Below are positions 23,744 to 31,338 of a DNA stretch of 62,221 nucleotides, in pieces. How positions within the stretch are numbered: the stretch's first letter is position 1; every line of letters begins with the position of its first letter. Made by a program: the position numbers and the translations under genes. Source of the stretch: CAYYTU01 sp964474655 (GTDB taxonomy: Bacteria; Chloroflexota; Anaerolineae; B4-G1); the NCBI GenBank assembly GCA_964474655.1, contig CAYYTU010000014.1:1-62221 (forward strand), read 5' to 3'. The notes beneath the pieces are model-generated. The model saw nothing but the letters and a program-made list of their open reading frames with translations, searched no databases and was not told the DNA's origin.

Positions 23744-23899
23744 AGGGCCCACGCGTCAACCTAAGGCTCGTAGCGGGTTTGTAACCCGCGTTTTTGGTGT
23801 TCGCAAGGAATCTCATCATCATTTTGGGTCAAGCAGTGGGGTTACAAGCCCCACTGGAGCCAAAACTTCTACGCATCAGCGCTTAAGTTGACGCGCATG
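23744..23899. mobile_element. MITE-like element, family B
   Basis: About 156 bp bounded by inverted repeats CGCGTCAACCTAAG (left, from 23752) and, as reverse complement of the right end, CGCGTCAACTTAAG (to 23895). It holds two hairpins, GCGGGTT/AACCCGC and AGTGGGG/CCCCACT. GGCAAGAG occurs on both sides (23736-23743 and 23900-23907) and is a probable 8-bp target duplication. It is non-coding and has no transposase nearby. The rest of the gap 23598-24100 holds only the two outward promoters. Confidence 0.65.
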
Positions 23900-24023
23900 G
23901 GCAAGAGGGGGAGTGTGGGGCAAACGAAGTAGGTCCAAGGGGGGGGGAGGCGCTCTAGGTTGTCTCCAATCCTGTTTGCCAGGCGCGTCAATCCTGGCTG
24001 CGTTTGCCCTCGAGAGTGTCCAA

Positions 24024-24051
24024 TTGTCATCCTCCGGCTTTATGGTATAAT
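24024..24051 (+). promoter_or_regulatory. Promoter of the M23 peptidase genes
   Basis: TTGTCA (24024-24029), 16-bp spacer, TATAAT (24046-24051); 50 bp upstream of the ATG. Confidence 0.7.
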
Positions 24052-24100
24052 GGCAGCCTGAGGTTGGCGACTAACGTTGCAAGGCCTCGGGTTTAACTTT

Positions 24101-25294
24101 ATGAATAAACCACCATTTTTGCTGGAGCGAAGGCGTCACAAAGAGGGCGGGAAGCGATCACCTCTTCTTTTGCGCTTTGTGTCCTGGGTCATAATAGCGC
24201 TGTGGTGCACCTGTGCAGATTGGCGTTCCAAGCGTTCATTGTTGATTCGTGTTACCGCTCACTTTACTATTGTGGCTTTGGCGCTGACGGCTATTATGCT
24301 CAGCGGCGCAGGGCTTCCAGCGCCGCAAGCTGCTGTCAGCAGCTCCTTCGAGAGCCAGATTGATGCCGCTGCTGAGATCGAGGTGACGCCTTCTCCTACC
24401 CCGGCGGGAGATACGGGCTGGTATGCTTCCTCTGAGCTGGATACCATCTCTCGCAATCCTGATCCCCACACCAGCTTTCCGGAACGCTCACGCGCTCAAG
24501 TTGTTACCTACACAATCCAACAGGATGATAACATCTTCAATATCGCAGCTCAGCTTGGTCTGGAACCCCAGACCATCGTCTGGAGCAACCGCGAGACGAT
24601 TCAAGATGCTCCCTGGCTGATTCAGCCCGGGATGGAGCTTTTCATCCTGCCAGTGGATGGCGTCTACCACACGGTCCGCGCCGGAGAGTCGGTGGAAAGC
24701 ATCGCTGAGGAGTATGACGTCGATCCCGAGGCGTTGTACAACGAGTGGAATGACTTGGAGGAAGGGCAGCGGCTGCGTGAGGGTATGCTGCTCGTCGTTC
24801 CTGGTGCTCAAGGGGAGGAAGTGGCCTGGAAGCCTCCGGAATCTTCTTATGCCTCCTCTTCCTCATCGTCCTACAGCTACGGGGTTTGCCAGGGCGTTTC
24901 CTACACTGGCCCGGGTGCCAATGGGTGGTTCATTTTGCCCACCGGTAGCACGCGCGTTTCTGGTTGGTACTTCCACGACCCACGTAACCCAACGCACATT
25001 GGTTTGGACTACGCCTGTGATTCGGGCGATCCTATCTACGCTGCCGATAACGGCGTGGTGACGATTTCCGGCTGGAACGGTGGTTACGGCAATATGGTCG
25101 AGATGAGCCACGGGAACGGCTACGTTACTCGCTACGGTCACTTTAGCCAGCTGGCTGTGGGATGCGGTCAACCCGTCCGTCAGGGTGATCTGTTGGGTTA
25201 TTGTGGCACCACCGGTTGGTCCACCGGTCCGCATCTTCACTTCGAGATTCGCCTCAACGGCGTCCCGCACGATCCACAAATTTACCTGCCGTAG
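24101..25294 (+). CDS. LysM-M23 murein endopeptidase (first paralogue)
   Basis: 397 residues from the ATG at 24101. A basic N-terminus and a transmembrane/signal segment (TIVALALTAIMLSGAGL, about residues 55-75) are followed by two LysM domains (YTIQQDDNIFNIAAQLGL; HTVRAGESVESIAEEYDV), a Ser-rich linker and an M23 lysostaphin-like domain. The zinc ligands appear in HIGLDYACD and HLHFEIRLNG (HxH). M23 enzymes cut peptide bonds in peptidoglycan; LysM binds its glycans. CGTTGWSTGPHLHFE is nearly repeated in the next gene, so the two arose by tandem duplication. It acts outside the membrane. Confidence 0.94.
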   Translation: MNKPPFLLERRRHKEGGKRSPLLLRFVSWVIIALWCTCADWRSKRSLLIRVTAHFTIVALALTAIMLSGAGLPAPQAAVSSSFESQIDAAAEIEVTPSPTPAGDTGWYASSELDTISRNPDPHTSFPERSRAQVVTYTIQQDDNIFNIAAQLGLEPQTIVWSNRETIQDAPWLIQPGMELFILPVDGVYHTVRAGESVESIAEEYDVDPEALYNEWNDLEEGQRLREGMLLVVPGAQGEEVAWKPPESSYASSSSSSYSYGVCQGVSYTGPGANGWFILPTGSTRVSGWYFHDPRNPTHIGLDYACDSGDPIYAADNGVVTISGWNGGYGNMVEMSHGNGYVTRYGHFSQLAVGCGQPVRQGDLLGYCGTTGWSTGPHLHFEIRLNGVPHDPQIYLP

Positions 25295-25302
25295 CGCGAA
25301 TA

Positions 25303-26481
25303 ATGATGACCTCGTTGGATGGGGAAGCGCTATTCCACGATATGGCCAAGGAGATTTCCCTTCGGGCGTGGCTTGAGCAGGCTATTCCTCGCGCTTTGGC
25401 CTGTCTGTTTACCACCTTTTATCAGCTGACCGGCGATTGGCGTGGTTGGCGCCCTTTGCTCACCCGTACCAGCGCTCACTTCGCGATGATCGTGGTGACC
25501 ATCGTCGCCGTTGGCCTGAGCCAGATCGAATGGTCGGCCCAGGCGGCGACTCAACCTTTACTCCCCTCCTCTGTTTCTGCGCTCAACAGCGCGGGCTTCA
25601 CCCTTGAAGATTCCATCGCTGGCGATCTCTCGTCATCCGCTGAAGCGGATGAGACGCTTCGGCGCGTGAGTAATCACGTCGCACCTGCCTCCATCGCTCG
25701 TCTGGGCCAGCCCCGCACCATTATTCCCGATCGCCCGCGTGTTGACGTGGTGACGTACACTGTCCGCGCTGGGGATACCATCCAATCCATCGCTTCGCAG
25801 TTCGGCCTCAAGCCGACCACGATTATGTGGGCCAATTCTGCCATCGAGGACGCCCCTGATCTTTTGCGGATTGGTCAAGAGGTGACCATTTTACCGCTCG
25901 ACGGCGTCTACCACACGGTGAGCGAGGATGATACCCTGGAGTCCATCGCCGACGAGTACGATGTTGAGGTCGAGTCGATCGTCACTTGTCAGTATAATGA
26001 TCTGCCGGATTCGGATAGTCTCCAGGTGGGGCAAAAGCTGATTGTGCCTGGCGGCGAGAAGCCCTACGTGCCCAAGGTAGTTACTTCGTATAGCGGATCA
26101 GTCCCCGAGGGGGCGCAGGGCTCAGGGCGATTCCAGTGGCCCGTGAGGGGACGGATCACCCAGGGGTATTGGTATGGGCACCGTGCGATTGATTTGGGCG
26201 CCCCTACCGGCAGCGCAGTGGTGGCATCTGATGGCGGTTTTGTCAGCTTTGCTGGCTGGACCGACGTGGGTTACGGTTACCTGGTGGTCATTGACCATGC
26301 CAATGGCTTCTCTACTTATTACGCCCATCTGAGCAACATTTACGTCTTTGAGGGACAGTCGTTGGAGCGAGGGCAGGTCATCGGGGCGGTGGGGAACACC
26401 GGTTGGTCCACTGGCCCGCATCTCCACTTTGAGGTGCGTCGCAACGATTTGCAGCAGAACCCGCGGGCATATTTGCCGTGA
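25303..26481 (+). CDS. LysM-M23 murein endopeptidase (second paralogue)
   Basis: 392 residues from the ATG at 25303 (other in-frame ATGs at 25306 and 25342), 8 bp after the first paralogue. The order is the same: transmembrane segment (FAMIVVTIVAVGLSQI), two LysM domains (YTVRAGDTIQSIASQFGL; HTVSEDDTLESIADEYDV), then M23 with HRAIDLGAPTGSAV and GPHLHFEVRRND. It lacks the Ser-rich linker of its neighbour and has WPVRGRITQGYWYGH at the start of the M23 domain. Probably co-transcribed with the first and ended by the hairpin at 26569. Confidence 0.94.
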   Translation: MMTSLDGEALFHDMAKEISLRAWLEQAIPRALACLFTTFYQLTGDWRGWRPLLTRTSAHFAMIVVTIVAVGLSQIEWSAQAATQPLLPSSVSALNSAGFTLEDSIAGDLSSSAEADETLRRVSNHVAPASIARLGQPRTIIPDRPRVDVVTYTVRAGDTIQSIASQFGLKPTTIMWANSAIEDAPDLLRIGQEVTILPLDGVYHTVSEDDTLESIADEYDVEVESIVTCQYNDLPDSDSLQVGQKLIVPGGEKPYVPKVVTSYSGSVPEGAQGSGRFQWPVRGRITQGYWYGHRAIDLGAPTGSAVVASDGGFVSFAGWTDVGYGYLVVIDHANGFSTYYAHLSNIYVFEGQSLERGQVIGAVGNTGWSTGPHLHFEVRRNDLQQNPRAYLP

Positions 26482-26568
26482 GCTGGCCAGCCGGGGCGTC
26501 ATACTTCGTTCCGAGAGAGCGGCGGAGTGATTTATACGACGTCCGTTTGAATCAGCGATAAAGGTGAA

Positions 26569-26599
26569 AAGGGCGCTGTCCTCGACAGCGCCCTTATAC
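26569..26599. terminator. Bidirectional terminator between the M23 genes and rny
   Basis: AAGGGCGCTGTC (26569-26580), 3-nt loop, GACAGCGCCCTT (26584-26595). The minus-strand reading ends CCCTTTTCACC, so it suits rny best; the convergent layout suggests use in both directions. Confidence 0.75.
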
Positions 26600-26614
26600 C
26601 ATACTGCTTTTGGC

Positions 26615-28147
26615 CTATTGGGCGTATTCTTCTGCCCGCACCTCGCGGATGACCATCACTTTGATCTGGCCTGGATATTCCATATTCCCCTCTAGTTTGC
26701 TGGCGATGTTCTTGGATAGTTCTATCGCTGCCAGATCATCGATTCTATCGGGTTTGACGATCACGCGCACCTCACGACCAGCCTGTAGTGCGTAAGCTTC
26801 TTCCACGCCGCCGAAGGATTTAGCGATCTTCTCCATATTTCGGATGCGTTTGATATAGAACTCCAGGCTTTCGCGGCGTGCGCCGGGTCGGGCACCAGAG
26901 ATGGCATCGGCTGCCTCGACGATGATCGCTTCGAGTGAGGTCTGTTTGACCTCGTTGTGGTGGGCTTCGACGCAGTGTACGACTTCGTCGGGTAGATCAT
27001 AGCGTCGACAGATTTCCGCGCCGATCTGGACGTGTGTGCCATCCGTTTCGAAGTCCACGGCTTTGCCGATGTCGTGCAACAAGCCTCCGGTGCGGGCCAG
27101 TTCGGCGTCGGCGCCCAGTTCCTCGGCGATCATGCCGGCCAGCTTGGCGGTCTCTATGGCGTGGGTGTACTGGTTCTGGCCGTAGCTGGTGCGGAACTTG
27201 AGCCGTCCCAGCAATTTGATCAGCTCGGGGTGGAGGCCGTGGACGCCGGCTTCGTAGGCGGCCTGTTCGCCCTCCTCGCGAACGAGTTGGTCCATCTCGT
27301 TCTGGCTTTCCTGGATGAATCGTTCAATGTTTGTGGGGTGAATGCGTCCATCCAGAATGAGCCGCTCCATTGCCCGGCGGGCTACCTCACGGCGCACGGG
27401 GTTGAAACAAGAGATGGTGATGGCCTCGGGAGTGTCGTCAACTACCACGTCGACCCCGGCTACTTTCTCGAAGCTGCGGATATTCCGTCCCCCGCGTCCG
27501 ATGATGCGGCCTTTCATATCATCGGAGGGCAAGGAGACGGTAGAGACGGTCACGTCGGCCACGTGCTCGCTTGCCATCCGCTGGATGGCCGTGGTGATGA
27601 TCTCGCGAGCGCGCTTATCGGCTTCCTGCTGGGCCTCGGCTTCTACCTGCCGGATGATACGGGCCATATCTTGTCGCGCTTCTTGCTTCACGTCCTCGAG
27701 CAACTCCTGTTTCGCCTCTTTGCGGTTCAACCCCGCGATTCGCTTTAGCGTCTCCTCCTGTTTCTGCTTGATCTGCTCTATCTTATTCCGCTGCCTGTCG
27801 AGAGCGCTCTGGCGCTTGTTGAGCGAGCGCTCTCGTCTTTCTAGCCGCTTCTGGCGGTGGTCTAGTTTATCGCTCCAGTCATGGAGGCGTTCCTCTTCTC
27901 GCCGCAGGCTTGCCCGACGTCGGTCCAGTTCTTTTTCGGCTGTCTCGCGCTTTTGGATGACCTCGTCTTTGGCAGCCAATACAATCGCCTGTGCTTCTTT
28001 TTCGGCCTCTTTGACGATCTGTTGAGCTTCATCTTCCTCTTCTCGGCGTTTGGACTGGGTAATATAGTGCTGGATTAGCATACCGATACCAGCCCCGACG
28101 ACCAACGCCAGGGTGGTCACTAGTATGGTGATAATAGGTGATCGCAT
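26615..28147 (-). CDS. rny: Ribonuclease Y
   Basis: 510 residues from the ATG at 28147 (GAGGGAGTATACG upstream); a start 24 codons earlier would put polar residues ahead of the membrane helix. The order is one transmembrane helix (ILVTTLALVVGAGIGMLI), a long coiled coil rich in K/E/R, a KH domain (GRIIGRGGRNIRSFE) and an HD domain (LLHDIGKAVDFETDGTHV; VVHCVEAHHNE). RNase Y starts mRNA decay from the membrane. It lies 25 bp downstream of recX. Confidence 0.96.
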   Translation of the reverse strand: MRSPIITILVTTLALVVGAGIGMLIQHYITQSKRREEEDEAQQIVKEAEKEAQAIVLAAKDEVIQKRETAEKELDRRRASLRREEERLHDWSDKLDHRQKRLERRERSLNKRQSALDRQRNKIEQIKQKQEETLKRIAGLNRKEAKQELLEDVKQEARQDMARIIRQVEAEAQQEADKRAREIITTAIQRMASEHVADVTVSTVSLPSDDMKGRIIGRGGRNIRSFEKVAGVDVVVDDTPEAITISCFNPVRREVARRAMERLILDGRIHPTNIERFIQESQNEMDQLVREEGEQAAYEAGVHGLHPELIKLLGRLKFRTSYGQNQYTHAIETAKLAGMIAEELGADAELARTGGLLHDIGKAVDFETDGTHVQIGAEICRRYDLPDEVVHCVEAHHNEVKQTSLEAIIVEAADAISGARPGARRESLEFYIKRIRNMEKIAKSFGGVEEAYALQAGREVRVIVKPDRIDDLAAIELSKNIASKLEGNMEYPGQIKVMVIREVRAEEYAQ

Positions 28148-28172
28148 CGTATACTCCCTCGCTTTCGATGGT

Positions 28173-28811
28173 TTATCGCTGTGATTCCTCGCTGTAAAGT
28201 TCTTCCATCTTCTCTTCAATCAAAGGCTTGATGAGAGAATAGGAGAACCCTCGGCGTGCGAGATACGCTTTTAACTTTCGGCGGAAGTCTGATGGCTCGT
28301 TGTGACCCAGACGACGTGCTCCGGCGTCGGCCGCATCCTGAACGGCGGCGCTTTCGTCGAAATCTGCCAGCGCCACGTCGATGATGGCATCCGACACGCC
28401 CTTCTGACGGAGCTCCTGTCGGAGCGCGTAGGTTCCCTTGGGGTTGAATTGGATGCGGTTCCGTACCCAGTAGCTGGCGAACTCCTGGTCGTCGACTAGT
28501 CCGGCCCGCTCCAGGCGTCGGAGAGCCTCGTCGATGGCTTCCTCTGCCAGATCTTTTTGCTGTAGTCGGCGGCGTATCTCAGCCTTGCTGCGAGGACGGT
28601 ACGAAAGGAGGTTGAGTGCGCGCTCGTGTGCTTGCTCAATGTCATCTTTTCTCTTCAGCTGGATGATAGCTTCGTCGTCGAGCGTTTGCCCAACCTTGAG
28701 ACGGGCTGCTTCAACCGCAGCCAGTCCAAAAGCAAATTCATGATCGATGTAGACGTTAACCCGATTCTTGTTACGTTTCTGGAATCGCAATGCTGTGATT
28801 TGCCCTGCCAT
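28173..28811 (-). CDS. recX: RecX regulator of RecA
   Basis: 212 residues; AGAGGAGAT precedes the ATG. RecX binds RecA filaments and limits their growth. It is a three-helix tandem repeat protein: ALNLLSYRPRSKAEIRRRLQQK, LERAGLVDDQEFASYWVRNR and ELRQKGVSDAIIDVALADF are the three RecX modules, and an N-terminal beta segment (VNVYIDHEFAFGL) precedes them. It follows recA by 338 bp, with a terminator hairpin in front, so its expression likely depends on readthrough from recA. Confidence 0.93.
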   Translation of the reverse strand: MAGQITALRFQKRNKNRVNVYIDHEFAFGLAAVEAARLKVGQTLDDEAIIQLKRKDDIEQAHERALNLLSYRPRSKAEIRRRLQQKDLAEEAIDEALRRLERAGLVDDQEFASYWVRNRIQFNPKGTYALRQELRQKGVSDAIIDVALADFDESAAVQDAADAGARRLGHNEPSDFRRKLKAYLARRGFSYSLIKPLIEEKMEELYSEESQR

Positions 28812-28828
28812 ATCTCCTCTAAAAACAA

Positions 28829-28854
28829 AAGCCGTGGCTATTCAGCCACGGCTT
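28829..28854 (-). terminator. Intrinsic terminator between recA and recX
   Basis: On the minus strand, AAGCCGTGGCT, a 4-nt loop and AGCCACGGCTT followed by TTGTTTTT, immediately before the recX ribosome-binding site. Termination with partial readthrough between recA and recX is known in E. coli; the same is inferred here. Confidence 0.8.
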
Positions 28855-29078
28855 AAACACGCGGTTGGTTTTATGATCTCGTCACTGAGACAGCTGGACG
28901 CTGCTATGTATGTCCTTCTCGACCCTCACTAGGTAGAGCAGATTGTTGCAACTATGATTCTATGGTTGCGTACATCATTTTGACGTAACTCACACCTGGT
29001 TTTCTTATCTATCCAAGCGATATAAACGTTACCATTACCTTATCACAAAGATATGCTTCAGAAGGACAGACTCGTTAT

Positions 29079-29106
29079 CCGGCCTGGTTCTCCGGCCGGT
29101 TTTTTG
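29079..29106 (+). terminator. Orphan plus-strand terminator in the recA-recX gap
   Basis: CCGGCC (29079-29084), 9-nt loop, GGCCGG (29094-29099), then seven Ts. All neighbouring genes are on the minus strand, where this hairpin has no T-run. The gap 28855-29149 has no convincing ORF, so the hairpin may end a small plus-strand RNA. Confidence 0.6.
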
Positions 29107-29149
29107 GTTTTGAGATCAACCGTGACTGTTACAAACTTCCATTAGGTTG

Positions 29150-30229
29150 TTAGTCGGATTCGTCTGATTCGTCTGATTCGTCTTCTTTTTCTTCTGGTGC
29201 GTCACCGGGGGCCATTGTCCCCTCGTCGATCATCTTATCTCGTACGTCGGCCTCGATCCGGTCGGCAAGCGCCGGATCCTCGCGCAATACCTGCTTGGTA
29301 TTCTCACGGCCCTGGGCCAGGTAATTATCGGGGTCGTCGTAGTAATAATACGAGCCGCGCTTCTCCATCACGTCCAGATCGACCGCTACGTCCAGCAGGT
29401 CTCCAGCGCGACTGATGCCTTCATCGTACATCAGGTCGAATTCGGCCTTGCGGAACGGCGGCGCGACCTTGTTCTTCGTTACCCGCACCCGCGTGCGGTT
29501 GCCGATCAGCTCCCCCTGTTCCTTGATCGATTGGATGCGCCGGATGTCCAGCCGCACCGAGGCGTAGAACTTCAGCGCCCGCCCGCCGGAGGTCGTCTCC
29601 GGGTTGCCGAACATCACGCCGATCTTCTCGCGCAGCTGGTTGGTGAAGATCAGGGCTGCGTTCGATTGTTTGATCGCCCCGCTCAGCTTGCGCAGCGCCT
29701 GGCTCATCAAGCGAGCCTGGAGCCCGGGGTGGGAATCGCCCATCTCGCCCTCGATCTCGGCGCGGGGCACCAGCGCCGCCACCGAGTCGACCACGATCAC
29801 GTCGACCGCGCCGGAGCGGATCAGCGTCTCGGCGATCTCCAACGCTTGCTCGCCCGTATCCGGCTGCGAGATGAGCAGCTCGTCCACGTCGACGCCGCAT
29901 CTGCTGGCGTAGGCCGGGTCGAGCGCGTGCTCCATATCGACGTAGGCCGCCACGCCGCCCATCTTCTGCGCCTCGGCCACGATGTGCTGGGCCAGAGTGG
30001 TCTTGCCGGCGCCGTCGGGCCCGTAGATCTCGGTCACGCGCCCGCGTGGCACGCCGCCCACGCCCAGCGCCCGGTCGAGCGCCAGCGATCCGGTGGGAAT
30101 CACCTCCACGTCCATATGTGTGGCCTCGCCCATCCGCATCACCGCACCCTCGCCAAACCGTTTGGTCAAATTGTCTAACGCTCTGTTTAACGCTTGTTCT
30201 TTGCCTTTTTTTGCCATGGCTTTATCCAT
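29150..30229 (-). CDS. recA: Recombinase RecA
   Basis: 359 residues, ATG at 30229 (an in-frame ATG four codons later, MAKKGKEQ, is also possible). RecA pairs DNA strands in recombination and triggers the SOS response. The Walker A is GPDGAGKTT (residues 70-78), Walker B is VDVIVVDSVAALV, the MAW-type signature is ALRKLSGAIKQSN, and loop 2 is GNPETTSGGRALKFYASVRLD. The C-terminus is strongly acidic and ends in repeated ESD triplets encoded by three 9-bp repeats (29157-29183). Neither possible start has a clear Shine-Dalgarno. Confidence 0.97.
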   Translation of the reverse strand: MDKAMAKKGKEQALNRALDNLTKRFGEGAVMRMGEATHMDVEVIPTGSLALDRALGVGGVPRGRVTEIYGPDGAGKTTLAQHIVAEAQKMGGVAAYVDMEHALDPAYASRCGVDVDELLISQPDTGEQALEIAETLIRSGAVDVIVVDSVAALVPRAEIEGEMGDSHPGLQARLMSQALRKLSGAIKQSNAALIFTNQLREKIGVMFGNPETTSGGRALKFYASVRLDIRRIQSIKEQGELIGNRTRVRVTKNKVAPPFRKAEFDLMYDEGISRAGDLLDVAVDLDVMEKRGSYYYYDDPDNYLAQGRENTKQVLREDPALADRIEADVRDKMIDEGTMAPGDAPEEKEDESDESDESD

Positions 30230-30485
30230 TGATGTTTTGTGCTGTCGTCTTAATCCTACAAAGAGATTTCAACGAAGTTGATCCCTCGATAGTCATCCTG
30301 ATCTCTTCGGCTGAATTCACGCTGAAGCCTGTCAAAAGATGACGACTTGGCGAAAATCGCACCCTTCGATAGGCTCGTCAAAGCAGTATTAATCCAAGCC
30401 ATGTTAAGTTTACATCAAATAGGACAAAAAAGCAAATCGCTTGACTGACGGAGCAGGGTGTGCTAGCTTGCGTGCTGAGTTGAGA

Positions 30486-31322
30486 ATGATGGAGACCAGA
30501 GAAGTGCATGCGGGAGATTGGCTGGCGATTGAGACGCTGGTTCAAGAAGCCGAGCGTTCCTCGCCACGCCTATGGTGTTGGGAGGACTACCTTGAACGCG
30601 GGGCGCCGTTCATCGTGGTTGAGCGCGATGACCGCGTGGTCGGGGCGCTCTTCGCGTGGGCGGATGCTTCGCCGGTGGCGTGGGCCCGGCTGGCCGTGCT
30701 GGATAATGCACTGGATCTGGAGGTTTGGTTCGATCTGGCGCTCCCGCCGCTGTTGGCGCGGCTCCGGGGATTGGGGCTTGCTGGCTTGGCCTGGATGGAT
30801 TATGGCGGTTGGGCGGCTGCCGCCTTGGAGGCGCGGGGATTCACCCCGTTGGTCGAAGTCGTCACGTTGAGCAATCGGGATCGCACGGTTCCGGATGTGG
30901 CTGGTCCGGCGGAGGTCCGGATTCGCTCGGCCTCGGAAGATGATCTCGCGGCGATAGTGGCTATCGACCAAGCGGCGTTTGCACCTTATTGGTGGCGCAG
31001 TCCGGAGACGCTTCGGCGACGCGCGCGAGGGCGCTCGCGCCTGGCGGTGGCAGAGCGGGCCGGCGGGGTGGTTGGCTATACCGAGGGCCAGCTCCATTTG
31101 CCTGCGTCCCATCTCAATCGCATCGCCGTCCATCCCGCCTGCCAGGGTGAGGGCGTGGGGGCGCTGTTGCTTCGGGCAGCGCTGCGCGATCTCTGGCAAT
31201 CTGGTGTCGAGGAGGTGGCGCTCAACACCCAGCGCGACAATGACCTGGCGAGAAGGCTCTATCGCCGCTTTGGTTTTGAGCCGACGGGTGATTTTGTGGT
31301 TGTCTGGGAGATGGATCTGTGA
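30486..31322 (+). CDS. Tandem GNAT acetyltransferase
   Basis: 278 residues from the first of two ATGs at 30486/30489. The C-terminal half is a full GNAT domain: RIRSASEDDLAAIVAIDQAAF, HLNRIAVHPACQGEGVGALLL (acetyl-CoA loop), and ALNTQRDNDLARRLYRRFGFEPTGD. The N-terminal half (VVERDDRVVGALFAWAD; AALEARGFTPL) looks like a degenerate GNAT repeat without a clean acetyl-CoA loop. Such proteins acetylate small molecules or protein N-termini; the substrate is unknown. It is a single gene between recA and the convergent PBP gene. The 256-bp gap before it holds no convincing promoter. Confidence 0.88.
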   Translation: MMETREVHAGDWLAIETLVQEAERSSPRLWCWEDYLERGAPFIVVERDDRVVGALFAWADASPVAWARLAVLDNALDLEVWFDLALPPLLARLRGLGLAGLAWMDYGGWAAAALEARGFTPLVEVVTLSNRDRTVPDVAGPAEVRIRSASEDDLAAIVAIDQAAFAPYWWRSPETLRRRARGRSRLAVAERAGGVVGYTEGQLHLPASHLNRIAVHPACQGEGVGALLLRAALRDLWQSGVEEVALNTQRDNDLARRLYRRFGFEPTGDFVVVWEMDL

Positions 31323-31338
31323 TTATGAGCTGGGCCGG

